Assembly: GCF_025231525.1 (NCBI RefSeq)
Contig: NZ_CP103057.1
Span: 372,001 to 436,000, forward strand
Source of the DNA: Sphingomonas endolithica
GTDB lineage: Bacteria > Pseudomonadota > Alphaproteobacteria > Sphingomonadales > Sphingomonadaceae
Direction of reading: 5' to 3'
Length of the DNA stretch: 64,000 bases
The translations under genes were made by a program, and so were the position numbers. Below, in pieces: positions 24,782-33,987 of the stretch (position 1 is its first letter; each line of letters opens with the position of its first letter). The notes beneath the pieces are model-generated. The model ran no database searches. It saw only the letters and a list, made by a program, of their open reading frames with translations, and was not told the origin of the DNA.

Positions 24782-25945
24782 CTAGCATGCCCGCCGCTTC
24801 AGCACCTCGAGATAGGCGTCGATCACGCTCGCATTCGCCTTGTCCCATTGATAGCCGGCCGCCTTGGCATGGCCCGCCGCGCCCGCCGCGCGGCGGGCTT
24901 CGTCATTCTCGACGAGCGCGGCGAGGGCGTCGGCATAGGCGTTCACGTCGCGTGGCGGGACGAGATAGCCATCAACGCCGTCCTCGATCAGGTCGACTGC
25001 GCCGGTCGCGCGCGCCGCCACCACGGGCACGCCGACCGCCATCGCCTCGGTCGTCACGTTGCCGAACGTCTCGGTCACGCTGGGATTGAAGAACACATCC
25101 ATCGAGGCGACCGCGCGGCCGAGATCATCGCCCGACAGGAAGCCGGCGAAGACCGCCTCGGGCACGCGCTCGGCAAACCAATCCTGTGCCGGGCCCTTGC
25201 CGACGATCAACACCCGGTGCGCGACGCCGCGTCGCTTGAGTTCGGTGACCACGTCGGCGAACACGTCGAGGCCCTTTTCCTTCACCAGCCGGCCGAGGAA
25301 CCCGATCACCTTGTCGTCGTCGGCAATGCCGAGCGACCGGCGCCAGGCGAGATCGCGGCGTTCGGGCTTGAAGCGATCGTGGTCGATGCCGCGCGACCAG
25401 ATTCGGATCGGCGTCCTCACGCCCCATTCGCGCAGCAAGGTGGCGATGCTCGGGCTGGGCACGACGATCTGGTCGACACGATTGTAGAAGCGCGTGAGCA
25501 GCCGGATCATCAATGGCACGACGAACCCCAGTCCATAATAACCGGGATACGTTTCGAACCGCGTATGCAGCGACGCGACCGAGCCGATGTTGTGCGCACG
25601 CGCGTAGCTGACCGCGCGGTGGCCGAGCATTTCCGGCGCAGAGACGTGGATGATGTTCGGCGCGAAGTCGGCGATGTCGCGCCGGATGCTGCGCGGCAGG
25701 CCGGGCGCCATCTTGTATTCGGCGCGGCCGGGCAGCTTGATCGCGGGCACCTTCACCAGGTCGCCGGTGGGTGCGAAGGCCGGGCGCTTGCTGGTCGGCG
25801 AATAGACGCGCACATGCACGCCCTGCGACAACAGGTAACCGACCAGCAGGTTCAGCGCCTGATTGGCGCCATCCCGCGTATAATTATAGTTGCCGCTGAA
25901 AAGAGCGATACGGAGGTCGGACGGTTGCATGGTGCGCGGGGGCAT
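24782..25945 (-). CDS. GT4-family glycosyltransferase, 387 aa
   Basis: GT-B fold: N-terminal half with ALFSGNYNYTRDGANQALN and HVSAPEMLGHRAV, C-terminal half with GFLGRLVKEKGLDV and the nucleotide-sugar E-x7-E motif within SVTETFGNVTTEAMA. Such enzymes (near the MgtA/SqdX group) add mannose or glucose to lipids or glycans. Start could be Met1 at 25945 or Met6 at 25930. Standing alone, divergent from the GST gene. Confidence 0.88.
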   Translation of the reverse strand: MPPRTMQPSDLRIALFSGNYNYTRDGANQALNLLVGYLLSQGVHVRVYSPTSKRPAFAPTGDLVKVPAIKLPGRAEYKMAPGLPRSIRRDIADFAPNIIHVSAPEMLGHRAVSYARAHNIGSVASLHTRFETYPGYYGLGFVVPLMIRLLTRFYNRVDQIVVPSPSIATLLREWGVRTPIRIWSRGIDHDRFKPERRDLAWRRSLGIADDDKVIGFLGRLVKEKGLDVFADVVTELKRRGVAHRVLIVGKGPAQDWFAERVPEAVFAGFLSGDDLGRAVASMDVFFNPSVTETFGNVTTEAMAVGVPVVAARATGAVDLIEDGVDGYLVPPRDVNAYADALAALVENDEARRAAGAAGHAKAAGYQWDKANASVIDAYLEVLKRRAC

Positions 25946-25999
25946 AGCGAATGCGATGCGATGTGACTATCTTTGCGAAATCGCCGTGGAGAGTTGCTG

Positions 26000-26704
26000 A
26001 TGACCGACCTGTCCGCTTACCCGATCACGAAGCTTTGGCAGCCGGCCGATCCGACACGCATACAATTATATTCGCTGCCGACGCCCAACGGCGTGAAGGC
26101 ATCGATCATGCTGGAAGAGACCGGGCTGGCCTATGAGCCCCATCTGGTCGATTTCGCGAAGAACGATCAGAAATCGGAGGCGTTCGTCTCGCTCAATCCG
26201 AACGGCAAGATCCCGGCGATGATCGATCCCGACGGGCCGGGAGGCGAGCCGCTGGCGCTGTTCGAGAGCGGCGCGATCCTGCTGTATCTGGCCGAAAAGA
26301 CGGGCAAGTTCTTGGGCCAGGGCCCGGCGGATCGCTGGCACGTCGTGCAATGGGTGATGTTCCAGATGGGTGGGGTCGGCCCGATGTTCGGGCAGCTCGG
26401 CTTCTTCAACAAGTTCGCGGGGAAGGACTGGGAGGATAAGCGGCCGCTGGCACGCTATGTCGACGAGGCCAAGCGGCTGCTGGGGGTGATGGACGCGGCG
26501 CTGGCGGGCAAGACGTGGTTCCTGGGGGAGGATTATTCGATCGCCGATGTCTCGATGATCAGGTGGGTCAACAATCTGATCACCTTCTACGAGGCGCGGG
26601 AGCTGGTGAGGTTCGAGGATTTCGCGCATGTCGGCGCGTGGCTGGAGCGGGGGCTGGCGCGACCGGCGGTGCAGCGGGGGTTGAAGATACCGGCGCGGGC
26701 GTAG
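26000..26704 (+). CDS. Glutathione S-transferase, YghU/YfcG-like, 234 aa
   Basis: ATG at 26000 follows GGAGAG by 6 nt. Thioredoxin-fold half: QLYSLPTPNGVKASIMLEE, NPNGKIPAMIDPDG, then ES (SNAIL-like) in LFESGAILLYLAEK; helical half includes FLGEDYSIADVSMI with the conserved Asp. Close to the disulfide-bond oxidoreductase type GSTs. It would use glutathione for detoxification or thiol redox chemistry. Confidence 0.9.
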   Translation: MTDLSAYPITKLWQPADPTRIQLYSLPTPNGVKASIMLEETGLAYEPHLVDFAKNDQKSEAFVSLNPNGKIPAMIDPDGPGGEPLALFESGAILLYLAEKTGKFLGQGPADRWHVVQWVMFQMGGVGPMFGQLGFFNKFAGKDWEDKRPLARYVDEAKRLLGVMDAALAGKTWFLGEDYSIADVSMIRWVNNLITFYEARELVRFEDFAHVGAWLERGLARPAVQRGLKIPARA

Positions 26705-26718
26705 GCTTGCTGCGCTCG

Positions 26719-26753
26719 CACCCACCCCTAGCCCCTCCCTTTCAGGGAGGGGG
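26719..26753. repeat. REP-like palindromic repeat, copy 1
   Basis: CCCCTCCCT-TTC-AGGGAGGGG hairpin preceded by CACCCACCCCTAG. It sits just after the GST stop and forms an inverted pair with copy 2 at 26831-26866. Confidence 0.75.
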
Positions 26754-26789
26754 ATCGCGTTGCGCTGGCAGCTGCCGTTCGTTCTCCTT

Positions 26790-27215
26790 TTAGGAAGGGG
26801 AATTGCGTCGCGATCGGGGTGTTCTTGGTCTCCCCTCCCTGGAAGGGAGGGGCTGGGGGTGGGTGCCGCCGAGGCACTCGGCGGCGACACGCAGGATATG
26901 CTCCGCGGCTCCTTCCGGATTGGCGAGGACGTCGCTGTTCCAGAGCCGGATGACGCGCCATCCTCGCGCTTCAAGATAGGCGGTACGTTCCGCGTCGTAG
27001 TCAGCTTGGTCGAGATGCTGGCTGCCATCGAATTCGATCGCCAGCTTCGCCGTGCGGTTGGCGAGATCGATGATGTAGCGCTCGTCGATTGAGAGCTGCC
27101 GTGTGAAGGCCGGGCGGTAGTGCGAGATCAAGCGCCAGATCGCGCGCTCTGCAGGAGTGGCCTCGCGGCGTAGCTCCCGGGCCCGGGCCGTCATCTGTTT
27201 CGATACGCGCCGCAT
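26790..27215 (-). CDS. DUF559 (VSR-like endonuclease fold) protein with REP-encoded tail
   Basis: The core carries ARELRREATPAERAIWRLI, then IDLANRTAKLAIEFDGSQH with the acidic residues of the DUF559/very-short-patch-repair-like nuclease fold, and WRVIRLWNSDVL. Biological role is unknown. Start chosen at MRRVSKQM (27215); an ATG at 27194 is also possible. The last about 25 residues (from GTHPQPLPSREG on) are read from a REP repeat and the following repeat-flanking DNA, so the C-terminus has been extended by a repeat insertion. Confidence 0.8.
   Translation of the reverse strand: MRRVSKQMTARARELRREATPAERAIWRLISHYRPAFTRQLSIDERYIIDLANRTAKLAIEFDGSQHLDQADYDAERTAYLEARGWRVIRLWNSDVLANPEGAAEHILRVAAECLGGTHPQPLPSREGRPRTPRSRRNSPS
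26831..26866. repeat. REP-like palindromic repeat, copy 2 (inverted)
   Basis: CCCCTCCCT-GGA-AGGGAGGGG hairpin followed by CTGGGGGTGGGTG; the reverse complement of copy 1 with few changes. It lies inside the coding end of the DUF559 gene. Confidence 0.75.
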
Positions 27216-27249
27216 CGAACAAGCGTAGAGGGGCAAGCTTCGCTCGCCA

Positions 27250-27282
27250 ACCCACCCCTAACCCCTCCCTTTCAGGGAGGGG
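27250..27282. repeat. REP-like palindromic repeat, copy 3
   Basis: Same unit as copy 1 (ACCCACCCCTAACCCCTCCC then TTTCAGGGAGGGG), located between the DUF559 start and radA. The DUF559 gene is thus bracketed by these repeats. Confidence 0.75.
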
Positions 27283-27342
27283 AACAGGAAGAGTGCGTTG
27301 CGGGTGTTCCCCTCCCGTTCTCTTTCTGCTACGTCGCTCCGC

Positions 27343-28719
27343 ATGGCAAAACCTCAGAAGCGCTATGTCTGCCAATCCTGCGGGTCGGTGTCGCATCGCT
27401 GGGCGGGGCAGTGCGCCGATTGTTCCGAATGGAACACGCTGGTGGAAGAGGCGGGCGGCGGGAATGTCACGCCGTTCCAGGCCAAGCATAACCTGCAATC
27501 AGGCGGGCGATCGTTCCAGCTGGTCGGGCTGGATGCCGAGATCGCGCTGCCCGAGCGGATGGCGAGTGGGATCGCCGAGCTCGATCGCGCACTGGGTGGT
27601 GGGTTCGTCGAAGGGTCCGCGACGCTGATCGGCGGCGATCCGGGGATCGGCAAGTCGACATTGTTGCTGCAGGCGGCAGCGAAGATGGCGCTTGCCGGGC
27701 TGTCGGTCGCCTATGTCTCGGGCGAGGAAGCGGCGGACCAGGTGCGGTTGCGGGCGCGGCGGTTGGGGCTGGGGAATGCGCCGGTGCAATTGGCGGCGGC
27801 GACCTCCACGCGCGATATCCTCACCACGCTCGGGCAGGGCAATCCGCCCGCTTTGCTGGTGATCGACTCGATCCAGACGATGCATTCCGACCTGATCGAA
27901 GGCGCGCCGGGCACCGTCAGCCAAGTGCGCGCTTCGGCACAGGAACTGATCCGCTTCGCCAAGGAACGTGGCACCGCGGTGGTGCTGGTCGGTCATGTCA
28001 CCAAGGACGGATCGATCGCGGGACCCCGCGTGCTCGAACATATGGTGGATACCGTGCTGAGCTTCGAGGGCGAGCGCAGCCATCAATATCGCATCCTGCG
28101 CGCGATCAAGAACCGCTTCGGCGGGACGGACGAGATCGGCGTGTTCGCGATGGTCGCGGAAGGCTTGGCCGAGATCGCCAATCCCTCGGCGCTGTTCCTG
28201 ACGCAGCGCGACGAGAGCGTGACGGGCACGACGGTGTTCCCGGCGCTGGAAGGCACGCGACCTGTGCTGGTCGAGATCCAGGCACTGGTCGTGCGGCTGG
28301 CGAGCGGCGCGACGCCCAGGCGGGCGGTGGTCGGCTGGGATGCGGGGCGGCTGGCGATGGTGCTGGCGGTGCTCGAGGCGCGCTGTGGCCTCAGTTTCTC
28401 GACCTCGGAAGTGTATCTCAACATCGCCGGCGGATATCGCGTGCAGGATCCGGCGGCCGATCTGGCGGTGGCGGCGGCGTTGGTATCTGCGCTCAGCGAG
28501 CGGCCGGTGCCGGTCGATGCGGTGGCTTTCGGCGAGATCGCGCTGTCGGGCGAGCTGCGGCCGGTGGCGCATGGCGCGCTCAGGCTCAAGGAGGCAGGCA
28601 AATTGGGGTTCGAGCGCGCCCTGGTGCCCTCGGCGCTGGTGGGGGAGAAGACGTCGCTCAGCCTGACCGGGTTCCGGACGCTCGGCGCTTTCGTCGATCA
28701 CATGCTCGGGCGTGGGTAG
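27343..28719 (+). CDS. radA: DNA repair protein RadA (Sms)
   Basis: N-terminal zinc finger (YVCQSCG and CADCSEW), Walker A GGDPGIGKST, Walker B LLVIDSIQT, the RadA signature KNRFG and a C-terminal Lon-protease-like domain. It aids branch migration in recombination. ATG at 27343 fits the family start MAKPQKRYVCQ; longer frames upstream run into repeat DNA. First gene of a likely operon with cvpA. Confidence 0.96.
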   Translation: MAKPQKRYVCQSCGSVSHRWAGQCADCSEWNTLVEEAGGGNVTPFQAKHNLQSGGRSFQLVGLDAEIALPERMASGIAELDRALGGGFVEGSATLIGGDPGIGKSTLLLQAAAKMALAGLSVAYVSGEEAADQVRLRARRLGLGNAPVQLAAATSTRDILTTLGQGNPPALLVIDSIQTMHSDLIEGAPGTVSQVRASAQELIRFAKERGTAVVLVGHVTKDGSIAGPRVLEHMVDTVLSFEGERSHQYRILRAIKNRFGGTDEIGVFAMVAEGLAEIANPSALFLTQRDESVTGTTVFPALEGTRPVLVEIQALVVRLASGATPRRAVVGWDAGRLAMVLAVLEARCGLSFSTSEVYLNIAGGYRVQDPAADLAVAAALVSALSERPVPVDAVAFGEIALSGELRPVAHGALRLKEAGKLGFERALVPSALVGEKTSLSLTGFRTLGAFVDHMLGRG

Positions 28720-28779
28720 CGCGTTCGCGCTCTCGCCTCTATCTGTCTGCCACTTGGCTCGGGGCTTTAAGGCAGACGC

Positions 28780-29346
28780 ATGGGACTATCCGCACTCGAC
28801 ATCCTTGTCCTGATCGCCGTGCTGGGCGCAGCGGGGATGGGGCTGATGCGCGGCTTCGTCAGCGAAGTGCTGTCGCTGTTCGCCTGGGTGGCGATCGTGT
28901 TCGCGATCAAGCTGTTCCACACGCCGGTGTCGTCCGCGCTGTCGGGTGTGGTCGGCACCGTATCGGGCGCGGCGGTGCTGGCCTTCGCGCTAATCGCGGG
29001 CATCACCTATTTCGGCGGCCGGATGGTGGCGTCGGCAATCGGTGACCGCACGCGGACCTCGGTACTCGGGCCGCTCGATCGCGCGCTTGGCTTCGGCTTT
29101 GGGGCAATCAAGGGGCTGATCCTGTCCAGCCTGCTGTTCCTGCTCGTCGTGCTGGTGACCGATACGGTGAGCGGCGGTCCGGCGAAACGCCCCTTCTGGC
29201 TGACGCAATCGCGGACCTATCCGTTGCTCAACTGGACCAGCGCGAGCATCGCCGATTTCGTCGATCGACGGCGCAAGGGTCAGCCGGTGTTCGGCCCGCG
29301 CGACAATGCGATCGAGGCGGACAATGTCACGGAGGATCGGCCATGA
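28780..29346 (+). CDS. cvpA: CvpA family membrane protein
   Basis: Four hydrophobic helices in about 188 residues with the family start LSALDILVLIAVLGAAGMGL, followed by RGFVSEVLSLFAWV and FGAIKGLILSSL. CvpA is linked to colicin V production in E. coli and to membrane stress; its molecular job is unclear. The next gene overlaps its stop by ATGA. Confidence 0.9.
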   Translation: MGLSALDILVLIAVLGAAGMGLMRGFVSEVLSLFAWVAIVFAIKLFHTPVSSALSGVVGTVSGAAVLAFALIAGITYFGGRMVASAIGDRTRTSVLGPLDRALGFGFGAIKGLILSSLLFLLVVLVTDTVSGGPAKRPFWLTQSRTYPLLNWTSASIADFVDRRRKGQPVFGPRDNAIEADNVTEDRP

Positions 29347-29780
29347 ACGCGCCGCTCTACAATAAAGAGATCCTGCGGCTGGCGGCGACGATCCCGTATC
29401 AGGAGCGACTGGCCGAGCCGATGGGATCGGCCGAGAAGCGCTCGCCGATTTGCGGCAGCCGCGTGACCGTGGACATCAACCTGGGCGATGACGGGCGGGT
29501 GAGCGAGGTCGGCATGCTGGTGCGCGCCTGTGCGCTGGGGCAGGCTTCGTCGTCGCTGCTGTCGGCGGATGTGATCGGCAAGACCCCCGAGGAGCTGGCC
29601 GCGGCACGCGACGCTCTGACCGCGTGGCTGGCGGGCGAGGGGGCGCTGCCCGATTGGGCGGGGTTCGACCTGTTCCAGCCGGCGCTGCCGCATAGCGCCC
29701 GCCACGCCTCGATCCGGCTGGCGTTCGAGGCCGCGGCGGAGGCTGCCGCGCAGGCGCAGACGCCACGGGCGGTTTCCTGA
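29343..29780 (+). CDS. IscU/NifU-like iron-sulfur scaffold protein
   Basis: The 145-residue product has the IscU-like core: a Cys in SPICGSRVTVD (about residue 37), a second Cys in RACALGQASSSL (about 62), and RHASIRLAFEA where the third ligand Cys is replaced by His. This variant is common in sphingomonads and rhizobia. It likely holds or transfers Fe-S clusters, though with His the site differs from true IscU. Overlaps both neighbours by 4 and 1 nt. Confidence 0.85.
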   Translation: MNAPLYNKEILRLAATIPYQERLAEPMGSAEKRSPICGSRVTVDINLGDDGRVSEVGMLVRACALGQASSSLLSADVIGKTPEELAAARDALTAWLAGEGALPDWAGFDLFQPALPHSARHASIRLAFEAAAEAAAQAQTPRAVS

Positions 29781-31549
29781 TGGATCATGCGACGACGTCA
29801 CTGTTGCGCGATGCGGTCGTCCTGCTCGGCGCGGGGCTCGTGTTCGTGCTGATCTTCCGTCGCCTGGGGCTGGGTGCGACGCTGGGCTATCTGGTGGCGG
29901 GCGCGGTGGTCGGTCCGCACGTGCTCGGCCTGGTTGGCGATGCCGAGGCCAAGATCGGCGTGGCGGAGCTGGGTATCACGCTGCTGCTGTTCATCGTCGG
30001 GCTGGAGCTGAACCCGACGCGGCTCTGGCGGATGAAGCAGGAGATTTTCGGGCTCGGCGCGCTGCAGGTCGTGCTGTGCGGCGTGGCCGTGTCGCTGGTG
30101 GTGTGGCTGGCGACCAGCTCGTCGATCGCCGCGGCGCTCGCTTTGGGGCTGCCGCTGGCATTGTCGTCGACCGCGCAGGTGCTACCGATGCTGCAATCCG
30201 CCGGCCGCATGCGCACGCCGTTTGGCGAGCGGGCTTTCTCGATCCTGCTGTTCCAGGATCTGTCGATCGTGCCGCTGATCACCATCGTCGCGGTCATGTC
30301 GCGCAATCCGGCGGATGCCGCGGGGCCGCCGGGTTGGCTGCTGTTCATCTATACCCTGCTCGCGGTCGGCGGGCTGATCCTGGCCGGACGGTATTTGCTG
30401 CGGCCCTTGTTTGGCGTGATCGGCAATCTCGGTGAGCGCGAGATGTTCGTGTTCGCCGGGCTGTTCACGGTGATCGCCGCCGCGGCGATCATGGAAGCGC
30501 TGGGGCTGTCGACTGCTTTGGGCGCTTTCGTCGCCGGCGTGATGCTGGCCGACAGCCCGTACCGGCACGAACTGGAGGCGGATGTCGAGCCGTTCCGTTC
30601 GATCCTGCTCGGCCTGTTCTTCCTGGCGGTGGGCATGATGCTCGATCTGCAGGCGATTGCCGACCGGCCGTTGTTCGTCGCCGGCATGGCGCTGGTGCTG
30701 ATCGCGACCAAGGCGTTGATCATCTTCGGCATCGGCATGGCGTTCAAGATGAAATGGCGCGCCGCACTGGCGCTGGGGCTGCTGCTCAGCCAAGGCGGCG
30801 AATTCGGCTTCGTGCTATTCGCGCAGGCGCAGAATGCGCTGCTCATTCGTCCGGAGGCGGCAAGCCTGTTCGGGGCGATCGTCACACTGTCGATGGCGAC
30901 GACGCCGTTCCTGATGACGATCACGCAACGCATCCGGGCCGAACCGATCGACACCAGCGACCGCGAGGGGCCGGTGGCGGACGGCGCCAACGCGCTGATC
31001 GTAGGCTATGGGCGGTTCGGGCAGACGGTGGCGCAGATGCTGATCGCGCAGGGCATACCAGTGACGCTGATCGACACCGATATCGAGATGATCGACATTG
31101 CCGGCGGGTTCGGCGCCAAGGTCTATTATGGCGATGGCACGCGGATGGACCTGCTGCGCCAGGCGGGGGCGGCCGAGGCCGAACTGATCATGTTCTGCAT
31201 CGACGGCGATCAATTGTCGCCCGACCTGATCGATGCGGTGCACGAAGCCTTTCCCAAAGCGGGCATCTTCGTGCGGGCGTTCGACCGGCGGGCGTTGGTG
31301 AAGCTGCGCGGCGCGCATGCCGATGGGGTGGTGCGCGAGGTGCTGGAATCGGCAATCAAGATGGCGCGCATGGCGATGAAGAGCATCGGCATCGATGGAG
31401 CCGAGATCGACCGTACCGAGGATCATTACCGTGCGCGCGACAAGGAGCGGCTGAAGGCGCAATCCGAGAGTGGCGATCTGCATGCGGCACGCGACCGCAT
31501 CATCACGCAGGATAGGCGGCCCGATCTGACGGAAGAGGCTTCGACATGA
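29780..31549 (+). CDS. CPA2-family cation:proton antiporter with TrkA-N domain (KefB-like)
   Basis: Twelve or so hydrophobic segments over residues 8-380, with the CPA2 pattern (GYLVAGAVVGPHVLG, LELNPTRLW, ALSSTAQVLP, GAFVAGVMLADS), then a cytoplasmic RCK/TrkA-N domain with ALIVGYGRFGQTV and later VYYGDGTRMDLL, GAAEAEL. Exports K+ or Na+ in exchange for protons, probably gated by nucleotide or glutathione adducts. Its ATG uses the last base of the upstream stop (TGATG). Confidence 0.93.
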   Translation: MDHATTSLLRDAVVLLGAGLVFVLIFRRLGLGATLGYLVAGAVVGPHVLGLVGDAEAKIGVAELGITLLLFIVGLELNPTRLWRMKQEIFGLGALQVVLCGVAVSLVVWLATSSSIAAALALGLPLALSSTAQVLPMLQSAGRMRTPFGERAFSILLFQDLSIVPLITIVAVMSRNPADAAGPPGWLLFIYTLLAVGGLILAGRYLLRPLFGVIGNLGEREMFVFAGLFTVIAAAAIMEALGLSTALGAFVAGVMLADSPYRHELEADVEPFRSILLGLFFLAVGMMLDLQAIADRPLFVAGMALVLIATKALIIFGIGMAFKMKWRAALALGLLLSQGGEFGFVLFAQAQNALLIRPEAASLFGAIVTLSMATTPFLMTITQRIRAEPIDTSDREGPVADGANALIVGYGRFGQTVAQMLIAQGIPVTLIDTDIEMIDIAGGFGAKVYYGDGTRMDLLRQAGAAEAELIMFCIDGDQLSPDLIDAVHEAFPKAGIFVRAFDRRALVKLRGAHADGVVREVLESAIKMARMAMKSIGIDGAEIDRTEDHYRARDKERLKAQSESGDLHAARDRIITQDRRPDLTEEAST

Positions 31550-31878
31550 ACTGGATCGTGATTCTCGCTGCGCTTTCGGGTGCGCTGGCGGTCGGGGCGG
31601 GGGCGTTCGGCGCGCATGGGGCGAGCGGGGCGGCGCAGGAATGGTTGAAGACGGGCGCGCAATACCAGCTGTTGCATGCGGTCGCGGCGCTTTCTGTGCT
31701 GCGGTTAGAAGCGCGTGGGCCGGCGTTGTTGTTCCTGGCCGGCGGCGCGATCTTTGCCGGCACCTTGTACCTGATGGCGCTGGGACTGCCGCGCTGGCTG
31801 GGGGCGGTTACCCCGATTGGCGGCGCGTTGCTGATTGGCGGATGGCTGTGGCTCGCCTGGATTGCCGCGCGGGGCTGA
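31546..31878 (+). CDS. DUF423 membrane protein, 110 aa
   Basis: Four hydrophobic helices; family features GALAVGAGAFGAHGA at the start and KTGAQYQLLHAVAAL. Coupled by ATGA to the antiporter gene and last of the five-gene operon. Function unknown. Confidence 0.9.
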   Translation: MNWIVILAALSGALAVGAGAFGAHGASGAAQEWLKTGAQYQLLHAVAALSVLRLEARGPALLFLAGGAIFAGTLYLMALGLPRWLGAVTPIGGALLIGGWLWLAWIAARG

Positions 31879-31921
31879 CGTCGGATGATCTTGAAGCAAC
31901 GGATTATATCGGAATAGCGGT

Positions 31922-32080
31922 TTAAGCCGCCGGTGCGCTGTTGCGCGTGCGGCGGCAGCGTTCCGAGCAATAGACGACATTGTCCCAGTCACGTTCCCAC
32001 TTCTTGCGCCACGCAAAGGGTCGCTGACAGGCCGGGCACATCTTGGTCGGCAGATCGGCCTTGGCGACGCCGCGCGGCAT
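31922..32080 (-). CDS. DUF2256 protein, 52 aa
   Basis: A 52-residue protein: [20 protein letters not shown], then [16 protein letters not shown], the two Cys pairs of the DUF2256 zinc-ribbon family. Its ATG overlaps the aroB stop (TGATG), so it is the last gene of the aroK-aroB unit. Confidence 0.9.
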   Translation of the reverse strand: MPRGVAKADLPTKMCPACQRPFAWRKKWERDWDNVVYCSERCRRTRNSAPAA

Positions 32081-33180
32081 CAGCGGGGTTGGCGATCGAG
32101 AAAGGCGGCGACGGTTGCGAGATCGACCTGCTTGTCGACATAGGTCCGACCGATTCCGCGTGCGAGCAGGAAGGGCAGCGTGCCGGCGTTCATCTTCTTG
32201 TCGTGCATCATGTGCGCGACCAGTTCGCCGCCGCTTTGCCGGCTGTTCGCCGCAGCAAGACCATCGGGCAGCCGGACCTCGGCCAGGTGCGTGCGCACGC
32301 GCGCGGCATCCTCTGGCGGGCAGATGCCCTGTTCGGCGGAGAAAGCGTAGGCAAGCGCCATGCCGGCGGCGACGCCTTCGCCGTGAAGCAGGCGATCGGA
32401 GAAGCCGGCTTCCGCCTCGAGCGCATGGCCGAACGTATGGCCGAGGTTGAGCAGCGCGCGTCGGCCCTTGGTTTCATATTCGTCCTCGCCGACGATCCGC
32501 GCCTTGGCGGCGATGCTTTGGGCGATCGCATGGTTGCGCGCCTGCGGATCCCCCGCGATCAGCGCCGGCGCGTTCGCCTCGCACCAGGCAAAGAAATCGG
32601 GATCGTCGATCAGCCCGTATTTGACCACTTCCGCATAGCCGGCACGTACCTGGCGCGGCGGCAGCGTGTCGAGCGTGGTGGGATCGACCAGCACCAGAGC
32701 GGGCTGGTGGAACGCGCCGATCAGGTTCTTGCCGGCGCGCGTGTTGATCGCTGTCTTGCCGCCCACCGAGCTATCCACCTGCGCCAGCAAGGTGGTGGGC
32801 ACCTGCACGAAGCCGCAACCGCGCTTGAGGATCGCGCAGGCAAAGCCGACCAGATCGCCGATCACGCCGCCGCCCAGTGCCACCACATGATCGCCGCGTT
32901 CGATGCCGAGCGCGAGCAGGCGATCGGTCAGCGTTTCCAGCATCGCCCAGCTCTTGGTGCCTTCGCCGGGCGGCAGCACGATCGCCTCGCTGGCCACCCC
33001 CGCATCGTGCAGCGCGGCTTGCAGCGTGGCGAGATGCGGCAAGACGTTCTCATCGGTGACGATCGCCATCGTGCGTCCGCGCGACAATGGCGCAAGGTGG
33101 TCGCCGGCGCGGGCGAGCAGGCCGTTCTCGACGATGACGGGATAGCTGCGATCGCCCAAGGCCACGGTGATGGTCGTCAT
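32080..33180 (-). CDS. aroB: 3-dehydroquinate synthase
   Basis: Second step of the shikimate pathway. NAD-binding [15 protein letters not shown] and the [11 protein letters not shown] metal/substrate region are present, with zinc ligand His in HTFGHALE. 366 residues, full length. Start ATG at 33180 overlaps the aroK stop (ATGA), so the two are translated together. Confidence 0.96.
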   Translation of the reverse strand: MTTITVALGDRSYPVIVENGLLARAGDHLAPLSRGRTMAIVTDENVLPHLATLQAALHDAGVASEAIVLPPGEGTKSWAMLETLTDRLLALGIERGDHVVALGGGVIGDLVGFACAILKRGCGFVQVPTTLLAQVDSSVGGKTAINTRAGKNLIGAFHQPALVLVDPTTLDTLPPRQVRAGYAEVVKYGLIDDPDFFAWCEANAPALIAGDPQARNHAIAQSIAAKARIVGEDEYETKGRRALLNLGHTFGHALEAEAGFSDRLLHGEGVAAGMALAYAFSAEQGICPPEDAARVRTHLAEVRLPDGLAAANSRQSGGELVAHMMHDKKMNAGTLPFLLARGIGRTYVDKQVDLATVAAFLDRQPR

Positions 33181-33728
33181 AGCCCGAGCGCCTTCAGAAT
33201 CGCGGTCACGGTTTGGTCGTGCGGCGCGTGGTGGCTGGAAACGCGGATCGGTGCCAGCGCATAGACCGGGTTGCGCTTGCGGGCGAGCTCCAGCAGCACT
33301 TGCTTGGCATCCTTGCCGCGCAGCAATGGGCGGGTATCGCGGCGCTTGACGCGGTCGGCCAGCACCGCGGCATCGGCATCGAGCCAGATCGCCACCGCTT
33401 GCTCCAGGATCAGCGCGCGTGTGTCATCGTTGATGAACGCGCCGCCGCCGGTCGCGATGACCTTCGGCGTGCCGTCGATCAGCCGCGCGATGACGCGGCG
33501 TTCGCCATCGCGGAAATGCGCTTCGCCGAAGCGCTCGAAGATATCGGCGATCGACATTCCGGCGGCCGCCTCGATCTCGTTATCGGCATCGACGAACGGC
33601 AGGCGGAGCCGCGCTGCCAGGCGTCGGCCGACGGTCGATTTGCCCGCACCCATCAGGCCGATCAGCACGATCGGGCGGGCGGCCACCGCATCCTTGGCAG
33701 GCCGGGGAGGGGGATTGCTTTGCAACAT
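33177..33728 (-). CDS. aroK: Shikimate kinase
   Basis: Walker A GLMGAGKSTVG, shikimate-binding DADNEIE, and GGGAFIND with the R-x-P-L-L lid (RDTRPLLRG). Phosphorylates shikimate. ATG at 33728 gives 183 aa, the usual size; the longer open frame upstream lacks family similarity. Operon with aroB and the DUF2256 gene. Confidence 0.95.
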   Translation of the reverse strand: MLQSNPPPRPAKDAVAARPIVLIGLMGAGKSTVGRRLAARLRLPFVDADNEIEAAAGMSIADIFERFGEAHFRDGERRVIARLIDGTPKVIATGGGAFINDDTRALILEQAVAIWLDADAAVLADRVKRRDTRPLLRGKDAKQVLLELARKRNPVYALAPIRVSSHHAPHDQTVTAILKALGL

Positions 33729-33849
33729 CGCGCCGGGGCTATACAGGCACCCTGCCTCTGCGGCAAAAGGCTTGGGCGCGGCGGCCGCATAATTGTCGAT
33801 CCGCCATCTATCCTGTTCGCTCGTCGTGTCCGTCTCATAGGGTTTTGTC

Positions 33850-33987
33850 ATGTCTCGTTTGGTGGTTACGCTGATCGTCGTTCTGGTTGTGGTCATCGGC
33901 GGGCTGTTCGTGCTGTCCGGTATGGCCAATGAAAAGCCGCCGGTGCGCGTCGAGAAAGTGGTGCCGCTTGCGAATCTTTCGAACTAA
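33850..33987 (+). CDS. Small membrane protein, 45 aa
   Basis: MSRLVVTLIVVLVVVIGGLF begins a 45-residue protein with one strongly hydrophobic N-terminal helix and a short charged tail (NEKPPVRVEKVVPL). Divergent from aroK and overlapping the start of the next gene. Unannotated type, but composition is clearly that of a membrane peptide. Confidence 0.6.
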   Translation: MSRLVVTLIVVLVVVIGGLFVLSGMANEKPPVRVEKVVPLANLSN

